DNA of 32,278 nt from Carboxylicivirga sp. (lineage in GTDB: Bacteria; Bacteroidota; Bacteroidia; Bacteroidales; Marinilabiliaceae): positions 1 through 32,278 of the forward strand of contig JAOARW010000049.1 in assembly GCA_025210475.1 (NCBI GenBank), given 5' to 3'. Shown here one piece after another: positions 8,985-16,453 of this stretch (position 1 is the first letter of the stretch; every line of letters begins with the position of its first letter). Both the position numbers and the translations under genes were made by a program. The notes below the pieces were generated by a model, which was not told the origin of the DNA, made no database searches, and saw only the letters and a list, made by a program, of their open reading frames with translations.

Positions 8985-9821
8985 ATGAGTATTTCGGAAT
9001 TTGTTGAGAGCCCTGGCTATAAAAAAGTAATGGGTAAAGTATATGGTCTTGGTGCAGCGGTTGTAATTTTAGGTGCACTTTGGAAGATTCTTCACTTGCC
9101 AGGTGCAGCTATTATGCTGATTGCGGGTTTAGGTACAGAAGCTATTATTTTTGCACTGTCTGCCTTTGAAAAGCCACATGAGATGCCAGATTGGGGACTA
9201 GTGTACCCAGAGCTTCATGGTCTTGAACCTAAAGAAGGTGCTGCCAAAGGTGTTGGCGGTAGCGAGTTAGCGGCATTGGTTCAGAGTGGTAATTTAGATA
9301 ACAGTGATATTGAAAAATTAACGGATGGTATTAAAAAACTTTCCAATACTTCATCTCAGCTATCTGATTTAGGTAATGCCACAGTAGCAACAGATGCTTA
9401 CATTAAAAATATGAATTCAGCTGGTGAAGCTGTTGGTCAGTTTGCCAATCAGCAGGCATCAATGGCGCAAAGCAGTCAGGCTTTGGCTGATGTTTATGCT
9501 TCTTCTGGTAATAGTGTTAAGGAACATTTCGAAACACTCTCTGCCAACAATCAGGCCTATGGTGAAAAATTAGGTGATGTGACTAAGAATCTTGCGGCTA
9601 TCAACTCTGCATACGAATTACAATTGCAAGGAGTTAATAGCCAGGTTCAGACTTCTCAGGCTTTAACGCAAGGATTATCGGAAATAACCAATCAGTTTCA
9701 GCAGTCCGCTAATGATGCGAAGGTATACCGTGAGCAAGTTGCACAGTTAAGTCAATCTGTATCTGAGCTGAATGCAATCTATGGCAATATGCTAAGTGCC
9801 ATGAATATGGGTAACAAATAA
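8985..9821 (+). CDS. gldL: T9SS/gliding motor subunit GldL
   Basis: 278 aa inner-membrane protein with two N-terminal helices: YGLGAAVVILGALWKILHL (20-38) and a second helix around 41-61 that carries Glu52 in TEAIIFALSAF. This matches the helix whose buried glutamate is essential for proton-driven rotation in Flavobacterium GldL. The cytoplasmic remainder is a long, Ser/Gln/Ala-rich predicted coiled coil. GldL forms a pentamer around a GldM dimer and powers type IX secretion and gliding. The spacing (46 nt from gldK, 38 nt to gldM) is operonic. Confidence 0.95.
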   Translation: MSISEFVESPGYKKVMGKVYGLGAAVVILGALWKILHLPGAAIMLIAGLGTEAIIFALSAFEKPHEMPDWGLVYPELHGLEPKEGAAKGVGGSELAALVQSGNLDNSDIEKLTDGIKKLSNTSSQLSDLGNATVATDAYIKNMNSAGEAVGQFANQQASMAQSSQALADVYASSGNSVKEHFETLSANNQAYGEKLGDVTKNLAAINSAYELQLQGVNSQVQTSQALTQGLSEITNQFQQSANDAKVYREQVAQLSQSVSELNAIYGNMLSAMNMGNK

Positions 9822-9859
9822 TCTGATTGATCATTATAAACTGCTAAAAAAACAAAATT

Positions 9860-11443
9860 ATGAGTGGCGGAAATTGTCCCGAAACACCCAGGCAGAAGAT
9901 GATCGGTATGATGTATCTGTTCCTGACAGCAATGCTTGCTTTAAATGTTTCAGGCGAATTACTTCAAGCGTTTCAGCTGGTAGATGAAAGTATTCAAGAA
10001 AGTATTAAGACTACCAATAATAAAAATAAAGACCTTATTGATCGATTTAAAGCTGCTGAGGCTGTAAACGCAGATAAGGTTAGACCATACAGAATCGTTG
10101 CTGAAGAAATTAAGGAGGCTGCTAATGGATTGTATGACCATATAGATTCTTTGAAATGGATCATGAAAAATACTGTAGATCCTGATACTGCAACCAATTT
10201 GATTAATTATGTTGGAGCGGATAACCAAGATGTTGCTGCACAAATTATGATTACTGAAAAAAATGGGGCTCGTAGTAAAAAATTAATTGATAGAATTAAT
10301 AAATATAGAGAATTGCTAATTGGTAAAATAAAACCAGAAGATACAGCTACTATCGTTCCTCCATTAAGAGCAATATTATCTACTAAGGTTAAACAATTAA
10401 AAACTAAGGATGGTAAAGATAAAAAAACCTTAAAATCATGGGAAAGTCAAAAGTTTGAGCATTTACCTTTATCTGCATCATTCGCACTGCTAAGTAGTAT
10501 ACAAAGTAATGTTAGAAATACACAAGCTGATGTAACTTCATATTTGTTGAGTGAGATTGATGAGAATACGTATAAGTTCAATCATATTCGTTCAGTAGTG
10601 AAGCCCAGTTCCTCAATGGTGCTCAAAGGTGATAAATACAGTGTTGAACTTTTTATTGCAGCAACTGATGAATACCAGAAGCCTCGATTTGACATACCTG
10701 GATACAAGGTAACTGCCAACAAGCAAGGTATAGGTGTTTTAGAAATTCCTGCCAATAAAGTGGGAAAGCAAGGCTGGAAAGGAAAAATTTGGTTTAGAGA
10801 TCCCAATGGTAAAGAGATCCCATATGATATAGAACACAATTTTGAAGTCATGCAGCCAAATGCGGTCATTTCACCGATTAAAATGAATGTATTCTATGAA
10901 GCATTAGAAAATCCGGTTGAAGTGTCAGTACCAGGTGTATCATCAAGTGATTTGGATGTTCGTTTTAGCAATGCTACTTCTCGCCCGAGAGGTAATGGAG
11001 TATACATTGTTAAACCAAAACCAGGTTTTGCAGGTGGTAAATCCATTGTTACAGTTTATGCTAAGATCAATGGTCAATCGCAAAGAATCGGAAGTAAGGA
11101 ATTCCGTATTAAACCATTACCATTACCTTATGCCTCTATTGCCGGTAAACAGGAAGGAAAAGTGAAAAAGGGCTTACTTCTTACCCAAAGTGGAGTATTT
11201 GCAGAAATGGGAGATGATTTCGATTTTGAATTAGAATATAAAGTGACACAATTTAGTATTGGTGCAAATCGAGGAGGTTTTTATCAAAACAAACTATCAA
11301 AGAGCAACCGTATTACTGAAGAACAAAAAGAAATAATAAAAGGTGCTTCAAAAGGCTCTAAGCTCATGATAGAAGATATTAAAGCTATTGGGCCAGATGG
11401 AAGAACAAAGAAACTGGCTTCACTAGTTATAACTGTAGACTAG
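9860..11443 (+). CDS. gldM: T9SS/gliding motor shaft protein GldM
   Basis: 527 aa, within the GldM/PorM length range. The start SGGNCPETPRQKMIGMMYLF and a single membrane helix (about 13-33) are characteristic. A periplasmic part of about 490 residues follows: a helical first domain (to about 240) and then beta-rich Ig-like domains. GldM is a dimeric shaft. Its helix sits inside the GldL pentamer and its periplasmic arm reaches the GldK/GldN ring, transmitting motor torque. The middle of the gene is clearly more A/T-rich than gldK or gldN. The gap to gldN is 21 nt. Confidence 0.95.
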   Translation: MSGGNCPETPRQKMIGMMYLFLTAMLALNVSGELLQAFQLVDESIQESIKTTNNKNKDLIDRFKAAEAVNADKVRPYRIVAEEIKEAANGLYDHIDSLKWIMKNTVDPDTATNLINYVGADNQDVAAQIMITEKNGARSKKLIDRINKYRELLIGKIKPEDTATIVPPLRAILSTKVKQLKTKDGKDKKTLKSWESQKFEHLPLSASFALLSSIQSNVRNTQADVTSYLLSEIDENTYKFNHIRSVVKPSSSMVLKGDKYSVELFIAATDEYQKPRFDIPGYKVTANKQGIGVLEIPANKVGKQGWKGKIWFRDPNGKEIPYDIEHNFEVMQPNAVISPIKMNVFYEALENPVEVSVPGVSSSDLDVRFSNATSRPRGNGVYIVKPKPGFAGGKSIVTVYAKINGQSQRIGSKEFRIKPLPLPYASIAGKQEGKVKKGLLLTQSGVFAEMGDDFDFELEYKVTQFSIGANRGGFYQNKLSKSNRITEEQKEIIKGASKGSKLMIEDIKAIGPDGRTKKLASLVITVD

Positions 11444-11464
11444 TAAACAAAAAAAATTAAGACA

Positions 11465-12313
11465 ATGAAAAGACTATTCTTTATCCTGATTGTATTGCTT
11501 GGATTTGGCATGGCTGATGTTATAAATGCGCAGGAAGTAAATACTGAACTTTATACCAAAGATCATGTACCTAATCGCAAACCAATTCCATATGTACATG
11601 TGCGTGAAGCCGATGTTTTATGGGCTAAAAAGATTTGGCGAGTAATTGATTTACGCGAAAAAATCAACCTACCAATGTATTATCCTACAACTAAAATGGA
11701 TGATCGTTACAACCTGATTGACCTGCTGATTTATGGTATTAAGTACGAAGGATTAACTGCTTACTCTTCAAGTACTGATGATGAATTTCAGGTGCCGCTT
11801 TCCTTAGACCAGGTAATGCGCGAAATGGGCGCTGTATCCGATACACAAATGATTCGTAATGTTGAAACAGGACTGTATGAAGAGAAAGTTGTAAAAGCAG
11901 AAATTAGCTCAACTGAGATTAAGCAATTTATGTTAAAAGAAATATGGTTCTTTGACCGTAAATACTCACGCATGGATGTCCGTATTGTTGGATTGTGCCC
12001 AATTCGAGAATATGCTCAAGGTGAAGGGGACGAAAGAGCGATTAGGGTTTCACAACCATTTTGGATTTACTTCCCTGAAGTACGTGGTTTATTAGCCCGT
12101 CACGAAGTGTTTAACCCACGAAATGATGCACAGCGCCGTACTTTTGATGACATCTTTATTAAGCGCTATTTCGGCAGTTATATCTACAAAGAAGCCAACA
12201 TCTACAATAACCGTCGTATAGAAGATTATACAGCTGGTATGGAGGCTATGATGGAGTCTGAACGAATCAAGCAAAGTATTTTCGAGAAAGAACACGATAT
12301 GTGGGAATTCTAA
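11465..12313 (+). CDS. gldN: T9SS/gliding ring protein GldN
   Basis: 282 aa exported protein with a signal peptide (about 1-22, cleavage before QEVN). It shows GldN/PorN family features: VLWAKKIWRVIDLREKINLP (residues 51-70), RYNLIDLLIYGIK, the DRKYSRMDVRIVGLCPI region, FWIYFPEVRGLLAR, and NDAQRRTFDDIF followed by KRYFGSYIYKE. GldN pairs with the lipoprotein GldK to build the periplasmic ring of the type IX secretion complex. It is the last gene of the unit; a strong terminator follows 34 nt after the stop. Confidence 0.95.
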   Translation: MKRLFFILIVLLGFGMADVINAQEVNTELYTKDHVPNRKPIPYVHVREADVLWAKKIWRVIDLREKINLPMYYPTTKMDDRYNLIDLLIYGIKYEGLTAYSSSTDDEFQVPLSLDQVMREMGAVSDTQMIRNVETGLYEEKVVKAEISSTEIKQFMLKEIWFFDRKYSRMDVRIVGLCPIREYAQGEGDERAIRVSQPFWIYFPEVRGLLARHEVFNPRNDAQRRTFDDIFIKRYFGSYIYKEANIYNNRRIEDYTAGMEAMMESERIKQSIFEKEHDMWEF

Positions 12314-12346
12314 TCAAAGGATAAAGTTGACTAGTCTATATAAAAC

Positions 12347-12373
12347 AAAAGGGAGCAAATTGCTCCCTTTTTT
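12347..12373. terminator. two-way terminator between gldN and pyrH
   Basis: Perfect 10-bp stem AAAAGGGAGC (12347-12356) / GCTCCCTTTT (12362-12371) with loop AAATT, flanked by A and T runs. It sits between the convergent gldN (+) and pyrH (-) stops, so it should end transcripts from both sides. Confidence 0.9.
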
Positions 12374-12398
12374 AGTATCTATAAGATTAGTATAAGTT

Positions 12399-13106
12399 CT
12401 AATTCTTAACCAGTGTACCTATATTTTCACCTTTTAAAACCTTAATAAGGTTTCCTTTGGTATCCATATCAAACACCACAATATCCAGCTTGTTTTCTTT
12501 GCACATGGTTGTGGCTGTTAAATCCATAATTTTTAAACCACGGTTATAAATTTCATCGAAGGTAATCTCATCAAATTTAGTGGCAGTAGGATCTTTCTCC
12601 GGATCAGCCGTATAAATACCATCCACCCGTGTACCTTTAAGCATCACATCGGCTTCAATTTCAATGCCACGCAAAGAAGATCCGGTATCGGTTGTAAAAT
12701 ATGGGTTACCTGTTCCGGCAGCCATAATTACCACTTCTCCATTCTCTAGGGCTTCAATGGCCTTAGGCTTGTCGTAATATTCACCTACAGGGTTCATCCG
12801 TATAGCTGTCAATACGCGTGTTTTAACGTTCATCGATTGCAAGGCCGACTGTAATGCCAATCCATTAATTACCGTAGCCAGCATTCCCATCTGATCGCCT
12901 TTGTAACGATCAAAACCTTTGGATGCACCACTCAAGCCTCGAAAGATATTACCACCGCCGATTACTATCCCGATCTGAACGCCCATTTCTGCAGCTTCTT
13001 TTATCTGCTCGGCATAATCGTTTAATCGCTCCGGATCGATTCCATATCCTTGCTCGCCCATTAAGGACTCACCACTCAGTTTTAATAATATGCGTTTGAA
13101 TTTCAT
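12399..13106 (-). CDS. pyrH: UMP kinase
   Basis: 235 aa amino-acid-kinase-family enzyme that phosphorylates UMP to UDP with ATP in pyrimidine nucleotide synthesis; cytosolic hexamer. Motifs: KRILLKLSGESLMG at the N-terminus (residues 4-17), the glycine loop IGIVIGGGNIFRG (45-57), MGMLATVINGLALQ (73-86), the UMP-site segment AGTGNPYFTTDT, and DVMLKGTRVDGIYTADP before the C-terminal region. Length is normal for bacterial PyrH. It has its own -7 box, and the next upstream gene lies 68 nt away, so it is probably transcribed on its own. Confidence 0.97.
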   Translation of the reverse strand: MKFKRILLKLSGESLMGEQGYGIDPERLNDYAEQIKEAAEMGVQIGIVIGGGNIFRGLSGASKGFDRYKGDQMGMLATVINGLALQSALQSMNVKTRVLTAIRMNPVGEYYDKPKAIEALENGEVVIMAAGTGNPYFTTDTGSSLRGIEIEADVMLKGTRVDGIYTADPEKDPTATKFDEITFDEIYNRGLKIMDLTATTMCKENKLDIVVFDMDTKGNLIKVLKGENIGTLVKN

Positions 13107-13137
13107 TGTCGTTATTTAATTGAAATATAATACGAAT

Positions 13138-13145
13138 CAAAGATA
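13138..13145 (-). promoter_or_regulatory. candidate -7 box for pyrH
   Basis: On the minus strand TATCTTTG fits TAnnTTTG and lies about 31 nt upstream of the pyrH ATG. I see no good TTG at -33. Confidence 0.4.
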
Positions 13146-13174
13146 GAAATAATCGTTTGTTTAATAGAATGACT

Positions 13175-13780
13175 TTAAAGCATGGTTCTAATCAATTCTT
13201 TTACCCGTTTGCCATCCCAGCGCGCAGCACCTTGCTTTTTCATCATAATTTGCCCCTCAGGAGATATTAGAAACGATGCAGGAATACTTCGGGATGCAAA
13301 AACGTTTGGCTGGCGACTCCTTAAAATATAAACCGGAAATGAGTATTCCTTTTTTTCCATAAACTCCTGCAAAATCCCCCGTGACTCCTGACTAACGATA
13401 ACAAAAACCATGTCGTCTTTAAACCCATCGTAAAGCCTTTGGATAGATGGCATCTCGGCCAGGCATGGCGGACACCAGGTGGCCCAAAAGTTCAGGAAAA
13501 CAACCTTTCCTTTAAGAGAATCGAAATCCAGCAAATTACCATCCAGATCTTCAACTTCCCATTGATAATCCCTTTCACTTAAATAGCTAACCTCTTTGCT
13601 TTCGCGCGGTGCAAACATGCTGTATCGAATAATGGTTGACGAAACCACTTTTCTTGAGGCAGGAAAGATCATTGCAATAAGCAATACCGTAAACAATAAA
13701 TCGAATATAATTCCGAGTATTGTTTTCTTACGGCGGTATTTATACCATTGCTCCGACCAATATCCCTTTTTCATTGTCAT
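13175..13780 (-). CDS. membrane-anchored TlpA/ResA-like thioredoxin
   Basis: 201 aa. A basic cytoplasmic head is followed by one membrane helix (about residues 21-40) and a thioredoxin-fold domain outside the cytoplasm. The domain has the FLNFWATWCPPC active site (Cys103, Cys106) and a cis-proline before the final strands (SIPASFLIS, Pro166). Such proteins reduce or rearrange extracytoplasmic disulfides, for example in cytochrome c maturation or oxidative-stress defence; the substrate here is unknown. The start may be Met1 (13780) or Met3 (13774). It is followed by pyrH (68 nt) and preceded by an unknown membrane protein gene whose stop is 45 nt upstream, all on the minus strand. Confidence 0.88.
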   Translation of the reverse strand: MTMKKGYWSEQWYKYRRKKTILGIIFDLLFTVLLIAMIFPASRKVVSSTIIRYSMFAPRESKEVSYLSERDYQWEVEDLDGNLLDFDSLKGKVVFLNFWATWCPPCLAEMPSIQRLYDGFKDDMVFVIVSQESRGILQEFMEKKEYSFPVYILRSRQPNVFASRSIPASFLISPEGQIMMKKQGAARWDGKRVKELIRTML

Positions 13781-13825
13781 TGTTTTAATTATATAAGTAT
13801 AACAAAGCTATTTAAGCATGGTTGC

Positions 13826-14482
13826 CTAAAATAAATACTTCCACATCGAACGATATAACTTTAAACCTGCATTTACTTCAACTTTTAACCACTTACTTCC
13901 TGAAGATATGCCGGCCTTTTGTGTAAAAACATCGAGGTTTATGGAAATATTATGTGCTGTTCCAGGCATTAATGTCAGCGGAAAAACAGCATCACTACCT
14001 CCTTTTATTCTAAATTTCCGCGTTTTTTTAAATAGCATTCCAAAAGCCAATACCGGAGGCGAAAAGGTCAGGCTTTCTTTGGTGTGATTACGAATTGAAA
14101 TACTTGCGATCCGCTCTTTGGTGACTTTATTACGTTTTATACTAACGCTAATCCACACTATAGAGGGGCTTAAGCGCTGTAACCACCCTCGCTTTGTGGC
14201 CACAAAAACAAACAAGACCAGCCCCATCAAAATAAATAAGGAAAACATCTCCGGATTTTGCCTTTGCTCTTTTTGTTGTTCTTCGTAATAAATTTCATCG
14301 AGCGGCTTCAGTTGTCGATCGTCCTGAACAGACTCGTTGTACTGATTTGTCTCGCTTGGCAAACTAACAGTTCTGTCAACTCTTCCACCACGGCTACAAA
14401 TTTGCATCAGCAAAATCATTGCCAGACCAATTATTATCAACAACCTGTTTTTCTGATAGAACTCCTTTATTTTATCAATCAT
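13826..14482 (-). CDS. unknown two-helix membrane protein
   Basis: About 218 aa; I do not recognise a family. One hydrophobic helix lies near the N-terminus (about 13-29, NRLLIIIGLAMILLM), followed by a polar, Gln/Glu-rich loop. A second helix spans about 77-96 (FSLFILMGLVLFVFVA), and then comes a domain rich in predicted beta strands with many Lys/Arg. That topology puts the polar loop outside and the beta-rich domain in the cytoplasm, or the reverse. The ATG at 14482 lies 2 nt after the stop of the upstream gene; a GTG at 14485 overlaps that stop by one base (TAGTG). Either start implies translational coupling to the upstream gene. Confidence 0.6.
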   Translation of the reverse strand: MIDKIKEFYQKNRLLIIIGLAMILLMQICSRGGRVDRTVSLPSETNQYNESVQDDRQLKPLDEIYYEEQQKEQRQNPEMFSLFILMGLVLFVFVATKRGWLQRLSPSIVWISVSIKRNKVTKERIASISIRNHTKESLTFSPPVLAFGMLFKKTRKFRIKGGSDAVFPLTLMPGTAHNISINLDVFTQKAGISSGSKWLKVEVNAGLKLYRSMWKYLF

Positions 14483-14484
14483 CA

Positions 14485-14868
14485 CTAGTAGCTTGGAAAC
14501 AATTCTAATCCCTTATAATTTATATAGTACTCGCCATCCTTAACCGGCTTTGCCATTTCATCGTCGGTTTGACCATTGGCATTAGCAATGCCTACACTTG
14601 CAAAATAACATATAGCATTATGCTTGTTGCCATGTTTCATCACTTCGGCAGCAATGTGTGGCAGTAATAAACCCATATCGGGATAGGTGGCTGTGCGTAC
14701 CACAACAAAATAGCGTTTATCATCTTTTGTTGCGAGTATTTGCGGATTTACATCCGGCTCCTTCCGCACATTAAGCACTTTAAATCCCTTATCAACCATA
14801 TCTTTATAAACAACTTTGATGCCTAAAAAATGAAGCTCTTCAGTTGTTAATACTTGTCCTTTTTCCAT
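14485..14868 (-). CDS. conserved small protein of unknown function
   Basis: 127 aa, soluble, no signal peptide. The layout is an N-terminal helical part (LTTEELHFLGIKVVYKDMV), a strand pair with KRYFVVVRTATYP (52-64), then AICYFASVGIANANG and a C-terminal GEYYINYKGLE. From memory, short Bacteroidota proteins of this pattern are sometimes mislabelled as Na+-translocating NADH-quinone reductase subunit F; nothing here supports that enzyme (no ferredoxin or flavin motif). The order of D/P...Q and Y-F-V-V-V strands faintly recalls PD-(D/E)XK folds, but that is speculative. A GAGGG ribosome site precedes the ATG, and its stop codon overlaps or abuts the start of the next gene. Confidence 0.65.
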   Translation of the reverse strand: MEKGQVLTTEELHFLGIKVVYKDMVDKGFKVLNVRKEPDVNPQILATKDDKRYFVVVRTATYPDMGLLLPHIAAEVMKHGNKHNAICYFASVGIANANGQTDDEMAKPVKDGEYYINYKGLELFPSY

Positions 14869-14915
14869 ACTCCCTCTTTATTATGACGCACAAAATTGGC
14901 ATAAATAATCGAAAA

Positions 14916-14923
14916 CAAAAATA
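14916..14923 (-). promoter_or_regulatory. candidate -7 box for the 14868-13826 gene pair
   Basis: TATTTTTG on the minus strand fits TAnnTTTG and lies 47 nt upstream of the ATG at 14868. A GAGGG element (complement at about 14871-14875) sits just before that ATG. Confidence 0.35.
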
Positions 14924-15035
14924 TATTCTGAGAATCAGTACTTAAGGGCATAACCCATTTTTTTGCCAAAAACTCTTTACAGCAGCTCAATTTGGCGGTA
15001 TCTTATATCTGCTTTTGTCTGCAAATACTATTAAC

Positions 15036-15063
15036 CTGAGTTCAATTTGATTTTAGAACTCAG
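15036..15063. promoter_or_regulatory. inverted repeat upstream of the YbaK-type gene
   Basis: CTGAGTTC (15036-15043) and its exact complement GAACTCAG (15056-15063) with a 12-nt spacer, 32 nt before the ATG at 15096. No T-run follows, so it looks more like an operator or a 5'-leader hairpin than a terminator. Confidence 0.45.
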
Positions 15064-15083
15064 ATTATTATAAACACTTAAAT

Positions 15084-15088
15084 GGAGG
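15084..15088 (+). promoter_or_regulatory. strong Shine-Dalgarno site
   Basis: GGAGG 7 nt before the ATG at 15096 fixes the start. Such a strong site is uncommon in this window. Confidence 0.65.
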
Positions 15089-15095
15089 GATAATT

Positions 15096-15575
15096 ATGCC
15101 ACTTACTCGTCTTGAAAAGTATTTAAATCTGGAGCATGTTAACTATAAACGTATCGTGCATTCCAGAGCATATACTGCACAAAAAACAGCTGCTTACTCG
15201 CATATTTCGGGTAATGAAATTGCGAAAACAGTAATGGTAAAGATTGATGGTAAACTTTGCATGGTTGTTTTACCAGCATCGTACCAGGTCGATCTTCAGG
15301 AACTAAAAAGAGCAACTGCAGCTAAAAATGTACGCCTGGCTGCCGAATCGGAGTTTAAAGATGCCTTTAACGATTGTGAAGTAGGAGCCCAGCCACCATT
15401 CGGCAACCTATACAACATGGAAGTTTTTGTTGCCGAGAAGTTAACGGAAGATACAAACATTGCTTTCAATGCCTGTAACCATGCCGAGCTTATTCAGATG
15501 ACTTACAAAGATTATCAGAAGTTAGTTCATCCAACGGTTATTAAGATTGCCCGAACACACTGGGCGGATGCATAG
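15096..15575 (+). CDS. YbaK/EbsC-type aminoacyl-tRNA deacylase
   Basis: 159 aa single-domain protein of the YbaK/ProX editing family, which hydrolyses mischarged tRNAs such as Cys-tRNAPro or Ala-tRNAPro in the cytosol. Family features: GNEIAKTVMVKIDGK (39-53) with the conserved Lys44, VVLPASYQVDLQELKRA, and CEVGAQPPFGNLYNMEVFV with the GxxPPFG loop. These are followed by INFNA-like and MTYKDYQKLVHP segments. The exact misacylated substrate cannot be told from sequence alone. It is monocistronic, with a strong ribosome site and a palindrome upstream, and is divergent from the 14868 gene. Confidence 0.85.
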   Translation: MPLTRLEKYLNLEHVNYKRIVHSRAYTAQKTAAYSHISGNEIAKTVMVKIDGKLCMVVLPASYQVDLQELKRATAAKNVRLAAESEFKDAFNDCEVGAQPPFGNLYNMEVFVAEKLTEDTNIAFNACNHAELIQMTYKDYQKLVHPTVIKIARTHWADA

Positions 15576-15914
15576 TAAGCTTGTATCTAACAGAAAAAGC
15601 TTATGGCCCAAAACAGTTATCTGAGAAAGTTACTAAGCCAGTCAAAGTAACGTCGAAGGTGTTCCCTGAGCCCAGTAGAAGGGAGTTTATTTGTTAGATT
15701 ATTGGCAATTGTGCCTCTGCGCATAACACTGAGATCGATTTTAAATTTCAATCTTAGCTTATTAAGATTTTACTGAAGGGGATGCTCGAAAACAATTTTT
15801 AATTAATTGCCTGTTTGGAATTACTCTTATAAATATCAGCGTCAAATATATTTCTTTTTCGAAGGCAATTAATGTAACTCACAATTGAGTTTCAGTTTTT
15901 GAACATCCTCTTTA
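15576..15914. repeat. gene-free stretch with degenerate intergenic repeats
   Basis: No convincing ORF. Directly after the YbaK stop there is a weak hairpin (TAAGCTT 15576-15582 / AAGCTTA 15597-15603) without a T-run. At 15652-15683 lies a degenerate copy of a common bacterial intergenic repeat; on the minus strand it reads CCCTTCTACTGGGCTCAGGG, then AACACCTTCGAC. A weaker relative lies at about 15618-15658. Further on are a hairpin AATCTTA/TAAGATT (15750-15769) and a 10-bp inverted repeat ATTAATTGCC/GGCAATTAAT (15802-15811 and 15864-15873) around a 52-nt interior. Confidence 0.45.
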
Positions 15915-16379
15915 TTAATCCCAGTCACCTGCCTGTTTAGCTGATATCGATACAATGTTAAGTTTTAATACCAACGTCTTCTTTAAGGCTCCGGGAATAT
16001 ATTCATTATCCGTTTTTCCGTGCTGATACATTAACACATCCAATCCCATACGCTTCCCTTCGTCATCATCAATGATTTCCATATTACCGGTGCCAATGAT
16101 CGAACGATAACGGGTGGTATACTGACAGGCCACTTTCCCTTTTACCACTTCACTATCGTACTCAATTTCAAAGCCAACATGATTGTTCTTTTTAATCAAA
16201 TTAAGCTTTCGACCTTCGAGCGCACAATGAAAATATAAGGCTCCATTCTGGTAGCCAAAATTCAAAGGTACAATGTATGGATACGGTTCATCATTGAAGG
16301 CCAACCGGCAAATACTCGATTGGGATAATATTTTTAAGATAACTTCCTGATCTTTAATCTCTCTTTCTTTTCGGCGCAT
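15915..16379 (-). CDS. Nim-like pyridoxamine 5'-phosphate oxidase-fold protein
   Basis: 154 aa FMN-binding split-barrel protein of the pyridoxamine-oxidase-like/NimA group. Signature: the MRRKEREI start, ICRLAFNDEPYPYIVPLNFGY (22-43), GALYFHCALEGRKLNLIKKN and the late SIIGTGNMEII. Members bind FMN or other flavins/haem and include nitroimidazole reductases (Nim), but most have no assigned substrate, and resistance cannot be claimed from the family alone. It is divergent from the MFS transporter gene, with a 74-nt shared region. Confidence 0.85.
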   Translation of the reverse strand: MRRKEREIKDQEVILKILSQSSICRLAFNDEPYPYIVPLNFGYQNGALYFHCALEGRKLNLIKKNNHVGFEIEYDSEVVKGKVACQYTTRYRSIIGTGNMEIIDDDEGKRMGLDVLMYQHGKTDNEYIPGALKKTLVLKLNIVSISAKQAGDWD

Positions 16380-16441
16380 AATAAAAGCTTTTCCCGAAAA
16401 TAGCTGTTAACAGACAGTTTCCAAAGCATCAGCCTATTTTA

Positions 16442-16449
16442 TACCTTTG
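16442..16449 (+). promoter_or_regulatory. -7 box next to the MFS start codon
   Basis: TACCTTTG fits TAnnTTTG and ends only 4 nt before the ATG at 16454. If used, transcription would begin at or very close to the start codon, giving a leaderless or nearly leaderless mRNA. A clear -33 TTG is absent. Confidence 0.35.
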
Positions 16450-16453
16450 CGCG

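Noticed and set aside
15576..15603. Hairpin directly after the YbaK stop as a terminator
   Set aside because: Only 7 bp, a 14-nt loop and no T-run.
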